64,000 nt of DNA, taken from NCBI GenBank assembly GCA_963281255.1, contig OY725499.1, forward strand, positions 2,933,148 through 2,997,147, read 5' to 3'. Shown here one piece after another: positions 11,429 to 22,002 of this stretch. The stretch comes from Aphrocallistes beatrix (lineage: Eukaryota; Porifera; Hexactinellida; Sceptrulophora; Aphrocallistidae). A model generated the notes under the pieces. That model made no database searches, had not been told where the DNA came from, and worked only from the letters and a program-made list of their open reading frames with translations. A program made the translations under genes and the position numbers. Position 1 is the stretch's first letter. Each line of letters starts with the position of its first letter.

Positions 11429-11792
11429 GGAATACAGACAATTCGTGACAGGACAATTCGTGACAAGACAATTCGTGACGGACAATTCGTGACAAGACAA
11501 TTTGTGACAAAATTTCTGGACATCAGGGGTCTTATTCTCAGATCGACTTAACTTAAACTTAACTTAAACTAAGTAATTACTTAATTTGCATTAAGTTTTC
11601 TTAGCTATACTTATACTTAAATCCATACTTAGTTTTTTGCTCGAAACTAAGTAAATATGTACTTAGTTTAAGTTAAGTTTAAGTTAAGTCGATCTGAGAA
11701 TAAGGCCCCTAATGTCTAGAAATTTTGTCACGAATTGTCTTGTCACGAAATGTCTTGTCACGAATTGTCCTGTCACGAATTGTCTTTATTCC
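11429..11792. mobile_element. Palindromic MITE with tandem-repeat termini (GACAATTCGTGACA units)
   Basis: The termini GGAATACAGACAATTCG and its near complement ending at 11792 are built from four or five copies of a roughly 14-bp unit GACAATTCGTGACA. An inner inverted repeat lies between them: TCTCAGATCGACTTAACTTA at about 11533 and its complement ending near 11704. No coding capacity. It sits against the right end of the preceding element. Confidence 0.75.
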
Positions 11793-13074
11793 TTAAAGGA
11801 AGGATGGAGAGTACACACTAATATTGGGTGTTAAAAAAAATCGTAAATGTCCTCTTGTTAATGCTCCCAATCGACAGGGAGGAAAATACATCTTCATATA
11901 TCGAAGCTGCTTTGTACATTATAATTGCTAAGGACTCAGACAGAAACGGGATTTTTACCTGCAAATAATTGCAGTGATAACTTATTTACGAATCCTACTT
12001 ATTATTAATGACTAATAAATAAGGTATCGAAGCAAAACTTCCCCAGAAAATAGAACTGCATCATCTTCTGAGATGTTAACTGCTAAGAGAGAACTACGTA
12101 ATGGTATCCTTATTCAATGAGTAATAGAATATATTCTATTGGTGAATTACAGCCATGTAATATTAACATGCTGAATTCAAAGACTTGAATACATAATAAA
12201 TAAACATTATTACAGCATTTTATAAATCGTTTTGAGATTTAGCTGAGTAATGTTAATGGATAGAACCTAATTGTTGATTAATTGTTTTTACCGTTCTCGG
12301 AACATTTGTCCCGATTAGATTAGTAACATTTTAGTTCTTTACACTGTTCTGAGTTATAAGACTTAAGGATTTAGCTCCTATACGTGTATCGTAGGACAGT
12401 TTTAATGGAGATATAATCTCATAAATATACTAAACTTCCAGGCTTCAAAGATTGACCTGGAGTTTTCATGGGTGTAGATTCCAAATATTGTATTATGGAA
12501 GTTCTATGTTAAATCTTTGAATTGATGCAAAAAGTAAGCAAATTATAGTATTTTAGAAACTGGGTTATTTATAGTGAAATTACAGGATATAAGAGAATAT
12601 CCCGAAGGGTAGCTGAGGCGCACACAGGAACATCGATACGGGAGGAGCAAATGGAAGACGAAGGGGCCTGGGAATCCTGGCGACATCCCTGGGCGGACAG
12701 AGTCCGCAGACCGCGAGGAAGCGAGCGAATCCGCCTACATAGGACTACTATATACAACATAGAAAATAGTTCGCTCAATATTTCAGTTTAGTATTAATAA
12801 ACTTTGTTTTTTGTTGATATAGTTATGGCAATTGTTAAGTTGATATAGTGATGGCAAAATACGTGTGCGTATATACATATAGTCTGAGTGATAAGCAGGG
12901 AACTGAATCATACGATATGTATGATGGAATGTAGTACTGGGTAAAATTTAGTTACGGCGGATTCTACTTAATAATGTAAAGTTAAAGTAAACCACAAACC
13001 AATAACAAACATTCATAAGTGCCGCACTCGCTCTAAATCAATGGTCAATATCACAAGTCAACCTTCCTATTGAG
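11793..13074. other. Intergenic, no gene recognised
   Basis: AT-rich, with a GC-richer patch at about 12595-12740 that carries only a short unsupported minus-strand frame. No family resemblance seen. Confidence 0.35.
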
Positions 13075-13209
13075 TATAGGCGCCGAACCCGGGGGGCTCG
13101 AGCCCCCCCTAGATTCGAAGATGGCCCATAGACGCAATACAAATTTAGGGCTGAGCCCCCCCTGGAATCCCGAAATTGTCTTTATTTTTCGAAAAGTTTG
13201 GCGCCCCTG
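13075..13209. mobile_element. hAT-like MITE, copy 1, with 8-bp target duplication
   Basis: This 135-bp element starts TATAGGCGCCGAACCC and ends AAAAGTTTGGCGCCCCTG, with imperfect terminal inverted repeats around GGCGCCGAAC. It is flanked on both sides by CTATTGAG (13067-13074 and 13210-13217). The 8-bp duplication is typical of hAT transposons. A second copy is at 37056-37192. Confidence 0.8.
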
Positions 13210-13584
13210 CTATTGAGCAATATACAATTAGACTTCTTGCAATATGCAAAGTGATAACTTTTAGCAGACATCGGATAATATATTTGGTATTACTTACATA
13301 ATACGAAATAAGTGAAGACATAAATAAGGTTTGAGTAAGCGTGCTGAAGTGGGTAATTCACTAACTTTATCGTTTAGTCTGAATATTAGTTTTGGAGCGG
13401 GAAAACTCCAGGAATAACGATACATTTATGTAGATTTATGTAATTATAGACTTAACTATAATTAGCAAAAAAGTCATAGCGCATTACAAAGAAAAATAAT
13501 TATTTGAATGAGTAATACTCAATTAATTTGTATAAATAACCTAATTTAAACAAGAAAAAGAAGTTAAACAAATTACACAAAGAA

Positions 13585-14133
13585 ATGAAAGTCTTCAGAA
13601 TTCAATCGGTTCTAGTTTTGACTAATTTGATATCCTCGGTTAGAGGGGAAACAGAAGTGTTGAAGAATAACGCCTTAGCTATAACGATAGCTCTTTCTGC
13701 TCTATCCTGTGTAGTGATGCTTGTTTGCACATGTGTAGTGACATGTCTTTTAGTCAAACTGGTACAACTACGCAGCCGGGTGAACCACCTACTCCAGGAT
13801 AGGAGGAATAGCGGCATTCTTCACGTAGGTTATAAACGAGTGAGCAACGTGTACGATGTCGTGGAGATAGATAACATTTCTCGCACTCCGACGCCGAAAA
13901 GTGAAAACAGCGCTAACAGCAAGTCTCCAGGTCCCTCCCACCAAGACCTGAGCAGTGCGTGCAGGAGAATTCTGGATAAGAACCTAGATGCTAGCTACCA
14001 GGCTCTGTCTGCTCAGTCCTGCGAACTGGAGCTTGATAATGGCAGTGACGACGGAATCTACCAAGTGATGACGAGCCCAAGGGCTGATTGGAAGGAGGTG
14101 TGTGAGGGTGGAGAAGCACTCGATTCACAATAA
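13585..14133 (+). CDS. Small single-pass membrane protein with cytoplasmic tyrosine motifs
   Basis: A 182-aa frame in one exon. Residues 1-21 look like a cleavable signal peptide ending SSVRG. The predicted ectodomain is only about 8 residues, followed by a long hydrophobic segment (about 29-60) with several cysteines and a basic stop-transfer stretch (QLRSRV). The tail is about 115 residues, rich in Ser, Pro, Asn and acidic residues, with three YxxΦ-type sites: VYDVV, SYQAL and IYQVM, the last being a YxxM of the kind bound by PI3K p85. The layout is like that of transmembrane adaptors, but no homologue is recognised and that role is inference. An AATAAA at 14408-14413 could be the polyadenylation signal. 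It lies next to, and on the opposite strand from, the LRR-EGF receptor array, whose tails also end in tyrosine motifs. Confidence 0.7.
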   Translation: MKVFRIQSVLVLTNLISSVRGETEVLKNNALAITIALSALSCVVMLVCTCVVTCLLVKLVQLRSRVNHLLQDRRNSGILHVGYKRVSNVYDVVEIDNISRTPTPKSENSANSKSPGPSHQDLSSACRRILDKNLDASYQALSAQSCELELDNGSDDGIYQVMTSPRADWKEVCEGGEALDSQ

Positions 14134-15255
14134 CCTCATGCCTTTAAGTATAGTTACTAATAACACCGCTCTATGGCTGTCTACCACCAGTATATATAAG
14201 CTATAACAATATTAATAATGCAAAACAGGCATTGTTAGCTACAAGCTCGCTATTCTCAAAACTCAGCATTCAGACAATTGGAGCGGATTCTAACAATCAT
14301 TACAATACATTTGTATTATAATTACATAATATATCAAAATATTTGTAAAGCAACATGCAATATATGATATCCAGAATGCTTACATAATTACATATTATAC
14401 GTTTTGTAATAAAGTTCCTTCTCTGCGAGGTAGCTGACCTGCTTGCTACTAACATTCATGGTCTCTTCACAAGGAACAGCACACGTATCAAGCAGTTTAA
14501 CCAAACAGCACTGCTCTTAACAGCAATCCGAAGATGTGTGCTGTTATAACAGCAGATTTCATATTTTGTTTGGAGTGTGTAATTTTAGATATAAAACTAG
14601 TAAAATTTACAATTTTAACTCGGGTTTGATCAAATTTTCAATTTAAGTTGATGCAAATGTCTAAAATGAAATTTTTCACTAAAACTGAAAAAACTCAATA
14701 ATATGTTATATCAGCATATACACTCACTCATCTTTATATTTTAGCACATATGGTTGATTTTCTTTTTGGGGCTAAACTGTCAGTTTATCTTTTCCAATTA
14801 AATCAACGATTTTGTCGATTTTACAACATGAACAGTCTGTTGATTTCTATATATACTACTTATGAACCAATAATTCTTCGTGAAATAAAATGCCATTTTT
14901 TTAAAAACTAGTAAATACCCTGGTTACATTTTTTAATTTCCTAAAATAAACGCATTAATCCAGAAAATAGACACTAGTCCCTTCAATATATAAAGTCAAA
15001 TAAGAGAGTGATAGAACTATTAGCACTTCTGAATGGATAAAATGTTTAATAAAATAAAACTTGAATGGCAAAAGTACAAAATACACAAATAGAAAGAAAT
15101 CTTAATAGAGGTGAATTAAAAGGTAACAGAAGAGGAGAATTTAAACAAGGCAGTTAACAAAATAAAGTAGGAAATAAACGTAATACTACGTCAATACGAA
15201 CAATGAGCCAGTCTAGTGCTTAGCTAAAGCTGTCCAAACTAAAACAAGATAACAT
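14134..15255. other. Intergenic; right part is duplicated 3' flank of receptor copy 1
   Basis: The left part is the probable 3'UTR of the small membrane protein (AATAAA at 14408). From about 14830 the sequence (for example CTATATATACTACTTATGAA) is shared with the flank at about 19000, downstream of receptor copy 2. This marks part of the duplicated unit. Confidence 0.6.
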
Positions 15256-17139
15256 TCAGTTAAAATCTTTAAGGTTAGCATAATTAGGATATTTTAACTG
15301 AGAAGAATCTTGAAGCACAGAAGAGTCAAGCCTGGAACTTGTATCGACGGAGGAGTACCTCTGATTCTCAGCTGGATAGCTGACTGACTTGATAGCTTTG
15401 AGAGCTTCTTCATCATCGAGATAAACGTACCCAGTCTGTTCTTTCTTTTGCTTAGCTCGCACTACTTCTAGCGTACGAGAATCGATGTATTCCTCCTCGC
15501 CTTCTGTCGGTATTGCCACGCTACTATGTGCTGCTGCCTTGTGTAGTTTAAATTTCTTGAAGTAGCATATGCCTGCAACGATTAAGGAAATAGAACATAG
15601 CAATAATGTTAAAGTTTCTAGACAAGAAACAACGATAAAAAATGTCGTAAGAGCAGATAAACCAGAACCTTGTGAGGTAGAAAATTGGAAACATTCATCA
15701 CAAGAACACTCATAAGACCCTAGAGTATTTCTGCACTTCTCTCCTGGACACAGACTACCATTCTGTACACATTCATCTATGTCTGCACACAGCTCTTCAT
15801 TCTCTCTCACTGTGAGTCCGAATCCTTCAGCACACACACAATCATAGCTACCTACAAGATTAACACATCTGTGTTCACAACCACCGTTATTCAGTGAACA
15901 CTCATCAATGTCAACACAGCTACTACGATCTAGAGACAATGAGAAACCAGTTGGACACTGACACGTCCGCATGTCCGTATCAAGAACAAATCCTGGAAAA
16001 CAAGAACAAACGAATGATCCAATTATATTAGTACATGTGTGCTCACAAGGAATCGATGAGCACTCAATAACATCCGAACAAGAATTTTCCTCAGCATAGA
16101 ATCCTTCATCACAATAGCACTGATAAGAGCCAAGAGTGTTCCTACACTTCTGTTCCTGACACAGACTAGCATTCTGCACACACTCGTCTATGTCGTGACA
16201 CGCTTGCTCCGCTTCTCTCAGTGTCAGTCCGAACCCTTCCTCACACGCACAGATGTAACTGGTAGGCGTGTTGATGCACGAATTCTCACAGTTAATCGAC
16301 TTGTTGAAGCACTGGTACGACTCTGTGCTGTGACATTCAGAATAGGTGGAAACAGAATCAACCTGACCTTGACCATCTATGCAATTACCATCAATATCAA
16401 TATCGTATTTGGACTCTACGATGGAGATCCATTGCATTCGACATGTACAATTCAATGGATTTCCATAAACTCCAACGTACTGTAGAGAAGGTAAGCCCTG
16501 GAATGCTAGACTGGGTAAGTATGAAATGGAATGATACCTCAAATCAATGTAAGATAGAGAAGTGAGACCCTCAAAAGTATTTTCAGATATGTTCACAAGT
16601 GAACCTCCAGACCAGGTGAGAGAAGAGAGTGAATATAGTCCTGTGAAAAAACTAACGTTTGTATTCACAGAATAAACATAATTAAAACCAATTGTTCGCA
16701 AATTCGGAAAAATAGTAGACAATACACCATTAGAGCTTAAATCCACATTGATATAACGTAGTGAAAAGATTGTCACATTTACATGAGTCTTAACAGGTAA
16801 AAAAGATAAGGAGGATTGTCTATAGTAGTGGTCATATATTTGTACAGAGGTAACATCATCACCAAGTTCCAGCGGTAGTTCAATAAAACTTACTCCATGT
16901 ATGAACAATCCAATGAAAACATGTTGATATATGTGCCCAACCGTACAAACTTTGAGTGCATCCCTAACAGCAGTTGAGTTGTAAGGAGAATAAATATCAC
17001 ATGAAACTTGGGGTGGGGAACTTGAAGGATATCCAGAACAAGACACAGTGGCTCCTTGATAACAACATTCTGATGCTGAACAAAATAAAAGAATGAAGAA
17101 AGAAAATAAGATAAAGTGGATTACCTTTTTACTCATCAT
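15256..17139 (-). CDS. LRR-EGF single-pass receptor, copy 1 (intact)
   Basis: A 627-aa frame in one exon. Residues 1-27 are a signal peptide (starting MMSKKVIHF). A cysteine-flanked N-terminal region leads into leucine-rich repeats, with segments such as LTSLSYIDLRYHSISYLPSL and a C-terminal-cap-like NPLNCTCRMQW. About five EGF-like modules follow, three opening with the calcium-binding DIDEC signature (as in VDIDECSLNNGGCEHRC). A membrane helix lies at about 508-540, followed by the basic KKFKLHK. The roughly 85-residue tail carries GYVYLDDEE and ends YPNYANLKDFN. It is predicted to be a cell-surface adhesion or recognition receptor; ligand unknown. It is the leftmost of three tandem copies on the same strand and the only one with an intact frame and tail. 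The tail tyrosines could be phosphorylation sites (inference). Confidence 0.85.
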   Translation of the reverse strand: MMSKKVIHFILFSFFILLFCSASECCYQGATVSCSGYPSSSPPQVSCDIYSPYNSTAVRDALKVCTVGHIYQHVFIGLFIHGVSFIELPLELGDDVTSVQIYDHYYRQSSLSFLPVKTHVNVTIFSLRYINVDLSSNGVLSTIFPNLRTIGFNYVYSVNTNVSFFTGLYSLSSLTWSGGSLVNISENTFEGLTSLSYIDLRYHSISYLPSLAFQGLPSLQYVGVYGNPLNCTCRMQWISIVESKYDIDIDGNCIDGQGQVDSVSTYSECHSTESYQCFNKSINCENSCINTPTSYICACEEGFGLTLREAEQACHDIDECVQNASLCQEQKCRNTLGSYQCYCDEGFYAEENSCSDVIECSSIPCEHTCTNIIGSFVCSCFPGFVLDTDMRTCQCPTGFSLSLDRSSCVDIDECSLNNGGCEHRCVNLVGSYDCVCAEGFGLTVRENEELCADIDECVQNGSLCPGEKCRNTLGSYECSCDECFQFSTSQGSGLSALTTFFIVVSCLETLTLLLCSISLIVAGICYFKKFKLHKAAAHSSVAIPTEGEEEYIDSRTLEVVRAKQKKEQTGYVYLDDEEALKAIKSVSYPAENQRYSSVDTSSRLDSSVLQDSSQLKYPNYANLKDFN

Positions 17140-18086
17140 CGATTCAAAAAGTATTTAAAATATATTTTTCCAGTTAAAACACTCAGTCATATCACTCTAT
17201 CTATAGCCAGCATCGAATCCTGATAAGCATAGTAATAATCAGAAGTAATATAATACCTCAGAAGCATAGGTGCAACTAGGGACATTTCGGGTGGGCACCA
17301 CCTTGATAATAAAAATTAGGTGACGTGTCTACCCACCCAGCGATCAGAATCTAGTTGAGTCTAAGCTCAGAAATACTACTTATAAATACTCGATGATTCG
17401 ATTGAGCAATCTACATCGATTCCTTTAAACATGCATGTATGGTAAGTAGATGATTAAAATAACCATCACTTCTGAATGGATAAAACACCAATAAAACTTA
17501 TAAGAAAAGGAATTAGAAAGGTACAATACGTATACAATAGAACCTCTCTATATAACGTAATAATCTGTTGGCAAACATTATGACACACTCCATTTTCCAG
17601 TTATAATTCTATTACTTAATTCTCCACCAAGTTTTAGGTTAAAATAGTAGATAACCGTCTTTTTGAGTCAAATAGTATAACCATTATCAAAAAATAACTA
17701 TCATGTAAAAAAAATCAAACGCTCATTTTTTTACATGTTAATTATTTTGAATCATACATGTTATCAACCCAATTAGTAGCCATCTTTGGGTGACACTTTT
17801 GTCAATTCTACGATTCTTACCGTTAACTTAGTCAACTATCTAAACTAAACCCTCACATATTTGTAGGGGAAACAAACGATAATATAAATGTAATATAATG
17901 TTAGATCAGATATAATAATAAAATAAAGATACTATAACATAGCTACAGAATACAGTAGCACAACAATCCAGCTACCTAATTATAATACACAGAATAAAAT
18001 GCACACAAACAATAATAAGCCTAAGTCTAACTCTATGGAATAGATGGTATTGTACAGCTAAGGGATAAGATGAGCTCTAGAATAGG
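17140..18086. other. Duplicated upstream flank of receptor copy 1, including exchanger 3' sequence
   Basis: Nearly the whole stretch matches 25275-26394, upstream of receptor copy 3, apart from small indels and one 224-bp element present only in the right-hand copy. The promoter of receptor copy 1 and the 3'UTR of the orphan exchanger exon must lie here. No individual promoter motif is clear. Confidence 0.75.
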
Positions 18087-18231
18087 CTAGAAGGGTACGC
18101 TTATGACACCGTATGTTTGTAGAGAAGAGAGCAGGATGTAGAACACCCAGAGGGAGATGAATATGAGACTCGTGGGGATACGTGTGATCCAAGGACCTCC
18201 CAGTTCTGCTCCGGCGATTAGCTTTACAACT
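18087..18231 (-). pseudogene. Orphan duplicate of the last exon of the Na+/Ca2+ exchanger
   Basis: These 145 bp match the functional terminal exon at 26395-26539, with the same acceptor and the same TAG stop. They would encode the ELGGPWITRIPTSLIF ... VISVPF tail of the exchanger. One difference visible near the 5' end changes a proline codon to leucine. No upstream exchanger exons are present on this side, so the exon has no splice partner within the window. It travelled with the receptor duplication. Confidence 0.85.
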
Positions 18232-19419
18232 CTAAACAAACATACAACTCAAATTATGGTCCCGGATATTTTGTCCTTATTAAGTGGAGTTCCCAATTAA
18301 CCGATGAAATTTAGTACTAGATTTATGTATAGGAACCATTCTGTTCCTGGAGACTTGTCCTAATTAAGCGGAGTTAACTTACATATCAACAAATTCAAGA
18401 CAAAGAAATTTTAATTAAATTTATGAACGAAGGATATTACGTACAGGGCTTGGGGGAGCTCTTAATTCAAATGGGAATATTGTATATATTTATCTTAAAA
18501 AGATACACATATTTCATAACCAATTAATGGTAAAATCCCCTCACAGACCGAATGGAAGTGTGCTTCAACATTCTCTGGTTGATAATTATTAAATATTGAA
18601 TCATCTCAAAAATGTGAGGCATAGGGGTTCCCAAAATTTTTACTGTTATTACCCTATTATCCAACATTGCTACCCTATTACCCCGAATTGAAGAGAAAGT
18701 TTACGCGTAAAATTATATATCTAAATACTGAAATGTAATTTAGTAGATTCAATGAGAAATTTGTTTCTGTATTTTTGTCACTAACTCTGTCAACAGAGGA
18801 TCTGTTTTACTTATTGCACAATGCACATCGCATATCTCCTTCGCCTTCTAATTCGTTTCGTTGCTTGGTTTTTATTGCAAGCAGAGACGAAAATCCGGCC
18901 TCACACAGGTAGGTTGAAGAAAATGGGATTAGGATCAGAAGAGCAATTTTGCTGATCTTCGGGTATACTGGTAAGTGATAACATCTTTACAACATAAACA
19001 GTGTGTTGATCTCTATACATACTACCTATGAACCAGTAATTCTTCGTGAAACAAAATGAATTTTTTCATTACCATGATTGTATTTCTAATTCACAAATTT
19101 ATCTAAGCATTAATCCAGGAAATAGACACTAGTCTCTTTAAGATGTGGCAAAGAGAGTAATAGAACTTTAGCACTTTGAATGGCTAAAATGTTTAATAAA
19201 ATAAAACTTAAAAGAAAAGGAATAGCAAAAGCACAAATATACAAGTACAAATATAAAGAAGCCTTAATAGAGGTAAATAAAAACGTAACAGAGGAAGAAA
19301 ATAATTTAAACAAGGCAGTTAACAAAATAAGGTAGGAAATAAACGTAATACTAGTCAATACGAACAATGAGGCAGTCTAGTGCTTAGCTAAAGCTGTCCA
19401 AAGTAAAACAAGATAACAT
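18232..19419. other. Intergenic between receptor copies 1 and 2
   Basis: It begins with a diverged remnant (about 18250-18380) that resembles Tigger/pogo-type MITEs (GTCCTAATTAAGCGGAGTT). About 18533-18960 matches 22567-22985 and is part of the tandem unit. The rest is the 3' flank of receptor copy 2. Confidence 0.6.
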
Positions 19420-19713
19420 TCAGTTAAAATCTTTAAGGTTAGTATAATTGAGATATTCTAACTGAGAAGAATCTTGACGCACAGAAGAGTCAAGCCTGGA
19501 ACTTGCATCGACGGAGCAGTACCTCTGATTCTCAGCTGGATAGCTGACTGGCTTGATGGCTTTCGGCGGTTCTTTATCATCGAGATGAACGTACCGAGTC
19601 GGTTTTCCTTTCTTCTGCTTAGCTCCCACTACTTCTAGCGTACGAGAATCTATGTATTCTCCCTCGCTTTCTGTCGGTCCTGCTACGCTACTAGCTGCTG
19701 CTGCCTTGTGTAG
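19420..19713 (-). pseudogene. Untranslated former cytoplasmic tail of receptor copy 2
   Basis: Directly downstream, and in the same frame as the stop at 19714-19716, the sequence still encodes a recognisable tail: YIDSRTLEVVGAKQKK, YVHLDDKEPPKAIK and a final YLNYTNLKDFN. It retains no further stops until the position equivalent to copy 1. It would be translated only through stop-codon readthrough or in alleles without the stop. Confidence 0.8.
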
Positions 19714-21300
19714 TTAAAATTTCTTGAAGTAGCATATGCCTGCAACAATTAAGGAAATAGAACACAGCAATAATGTTAACGTTTCTAGACAAGAAACAAC
19801 TAGCAGAATGATTGTAAGAGCAGATAAACCAGAACCTTGTGAAGTAGAAAATTGGAAACATTCATTACAAGAACACTCATAAGACCCCAGAGTATTCCCG
19901 CACTTCTCTCCTGGACACAGACTACCATTTTGTACACACTCATCTATATCTGCACACAGCTCTTCCTTCCCTCTCACTGTGAGTCCGAACCCTTCAGCAC
20001 ACACACAATCATAGCTACCTACAAGATTAACACATCTGTGTTCACAGCCACCGTTATTGTGTGAACACTCATCAATGTCAACACATCTACTACGATCTAG
20101 AGACAATGAGAAACCAGTTGAACACTGACATGTCTGCATGTCCGTATCAAGAACAAATCCTGGAAAACAAGAACAAACGTATGATCCAACTATATTAGTA
20201 CATGTGTGCTCACAAGGAATCGATGAACACTCATTGACATCCAAACAAGAATTTTCCTCAGCATAGAATCCCTCATCACAATAGCACTGATAAGAACCAA
20301 GAGTGTTCCTACATTTCTTTCCCTTACACAGACTAGCATTCTGCACACACTCATCTATGTCGTGACACGCTTGCTCCGCTTCTCTCAGTGTCAGTCCGAA
20401 CCCTTCCTCACACGCACAGATGTAACTGGTAGGAGTGTTGATGCACGAATTCTCACAGTTAATCGACTTGTTGAAGCACTGGTACGACTCAGTGCTGTGA
20501 CATTCAGAATAGGTGGAAACAGAATCAACCTGACCTTGACCATCTATGCAATAACCATCAATATCAATACCGTATTTGGAGTCTACGATGGAGATCCATT
20601 GCATTCGACATGTGCAATTCAATGGATTTCCATAAACTCCAATGTACTGTAGAGAAGGTAAGCTCTGGAATGCTAGACTGGGTAAGTATGAAATGGATTG
20701 ATAACTCAGTTCAATGTAAGATAGAGAAGTGAGACCCTCAAAAGCATTTTCAGATATGTTTACAAGTGAACCTCCAGACCAGGTGAGAGAAGAGCGTGAA
20801 TATAGTCCTGTGAAAAAACTAACGTTTGTATTCATAGAATAAACATAAACAAAATTAATTGTTCGCAAATTCGGAAAAATAGTAGACAATTCACCATTAT
20901 ATCTTAAATTCAAATCGATATCAATTAGTGAAAAGACTGTCACATTTACATGAGTCTTAACAGGTAAAAAAGATAAGGAAGATTGTCTATAGTAGTCATA
21001 TATGTATAAAGAGGTAACATTATCACCAAGTTCCAGTAGTAGTTCAATAAAACTTTCTTCATATATGAACAATCGAATGTAAATATGTTGATATATGTAT
21101 CCAAACGTACAAACTTTAAGTGCATCCCCAATAGCAGTTGAGTTGTAAGGAGAATCAATATCACATACAACATGGGGTGGAGAACTTGAAAGATATCCAT
21201 AACAAGACACAGTGTCTCCTTGATAACAGCATTCTGATGCTGAACAAAATAAAAGAATGAAGAATGAAAATAAGATAAAGTGGATTACCTTTTTACTCAT
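19714..21300 (-). CDS. LRR-EGF receptor, copy 2, lacking the cytoplasmic tail
   Basis: A 528-aa frame with the same architecture as copy 1: signal peptide (MSKKVIHF), LRR region, cap-like NPLNCTCRMQW, about five EGF-like modules and the membrane helix. The frame ends immediately after IAGICYFKKF. Copy 1 has AAATTTAAACTAC at this point; copy 2 has AAATTTTAACTAC, so one A-to-T change turns a lysine codon into TAA. The product, if made, would be a membrane-anchored ectodomain with almost no cytoplasmic part. Whether this is an early pseudogene or a selected decoy-like receptor cannot be told from one sequence; the rest of the frame is undamaged. Confidence 0.8.
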   Translation of the reverse strand: MSKKVIHFILFSFFILLFCSASECCYQGDTVSCYGYLSSSPPHVVCDIDSPYNSTAIGDALKVCTFGYIYQHIYIRLFIYEESFIELLLELGDNVTSLYIYDYYRQSSLSFLPVKTHVNVTVFSLIDIDLNLRYNGELSTIFPNLRTINFVYVYSMNTNVSFFTGLYSRSSLTWSGGSLVNISENAFEGLTSLSYIELSYQSISYLPSLAFQSLPSLQYIGVYGNPLNCTCRMQWISIVDSKYGIDIDGYCIDGQGQVDSVSTYSECHSTESYQCFNKSINCENSCINTPTSYICACEEGFGLTLREAEQACHDIDECVQNASLCKGKKCRNTLGSYQCYCDEGFYAEENSCLDVNECSSIPCEHTCTNIVGSYVCSCFPGFVLDTDMQTCQCSTGFSLSLDRSRCVDIDECSHNNGGCEHRCVNLVGSYDCVCAEGFGLTVRGKEELCADIDECVQNGSLCPGEKCGNTLGSYECSCNECFQFSTSQGSGLSALTIILLVVSCLETLTLLLCSISLIVAGICYFKKF

Positions 21301-22002
21301 TATCGATTCAAAAATTAATTAAAATATATTTCTCCAGTTAAAACACTCAGTCATATCACTCTATCTATAGTCAGCATCGAATCCTGATAAGCATAGTATT
21401 AATCAGAAGTAATATAATACCTCAGAAGCATAGGTGCAACTAGGGACATTTTGGGTGAGAACCACCCTGCTAAGAAAAATTAGATGTGTCCACCCACCCA
21501 GCGATCAGAATCTAGTTGTCTATGCTCAGAAGAATACCGTACTTATAAATATTCGATGATTCGATTGAGCAAATATACATCGATTTCTTTAACCATGAAT
21601 GCATGCATGGTAAGTAGATGATTAAAATAACCATTACTTCTGAATGGATAAAGCACTGCAGTTAAATTCTAAGAAAAGGAATTAGAAAAGTACAATACGT
21701 ACGTATACTACAATAGAACTCTCTATCTTATATATTAAAATGCTAGGATTTTTTGTTTGTCCGAATTGATTGAAGTCATAGAGATGTGAAAATTGGCATG
21801 TAGGTGTCAAATGATATGACTACGATTAAGTTCTAAGATCTAAGCGAAATTTTCTCACCTCTTTAAAAAAAAATGGAAAACAATTTTCACACCTTTTCTA
21901 TACAACAATACTATGTACGGCTTCATTCTCACAATAGAAATAATTGTACGAAACTATTGTAGGCTGTCATTGTTTTTAATACTTCAAAGCAATAACTTAT
22001 AT
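21301..22002. other. Upstream flank of receptor copy 2 plus a dispersed repeat
   Basis: 21301-21720 is the duplicated upstream flank shared with 17140-17530 and 25275-25650. About 21722-21960 is a copy of a dispersed repeat opening TCTTATATATTAAAATGC and containing CGAATTGATTGAAG, also found at about 715-905 (inverted), about 1031-1160 and 40240-40440. Confidence 0.6.
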
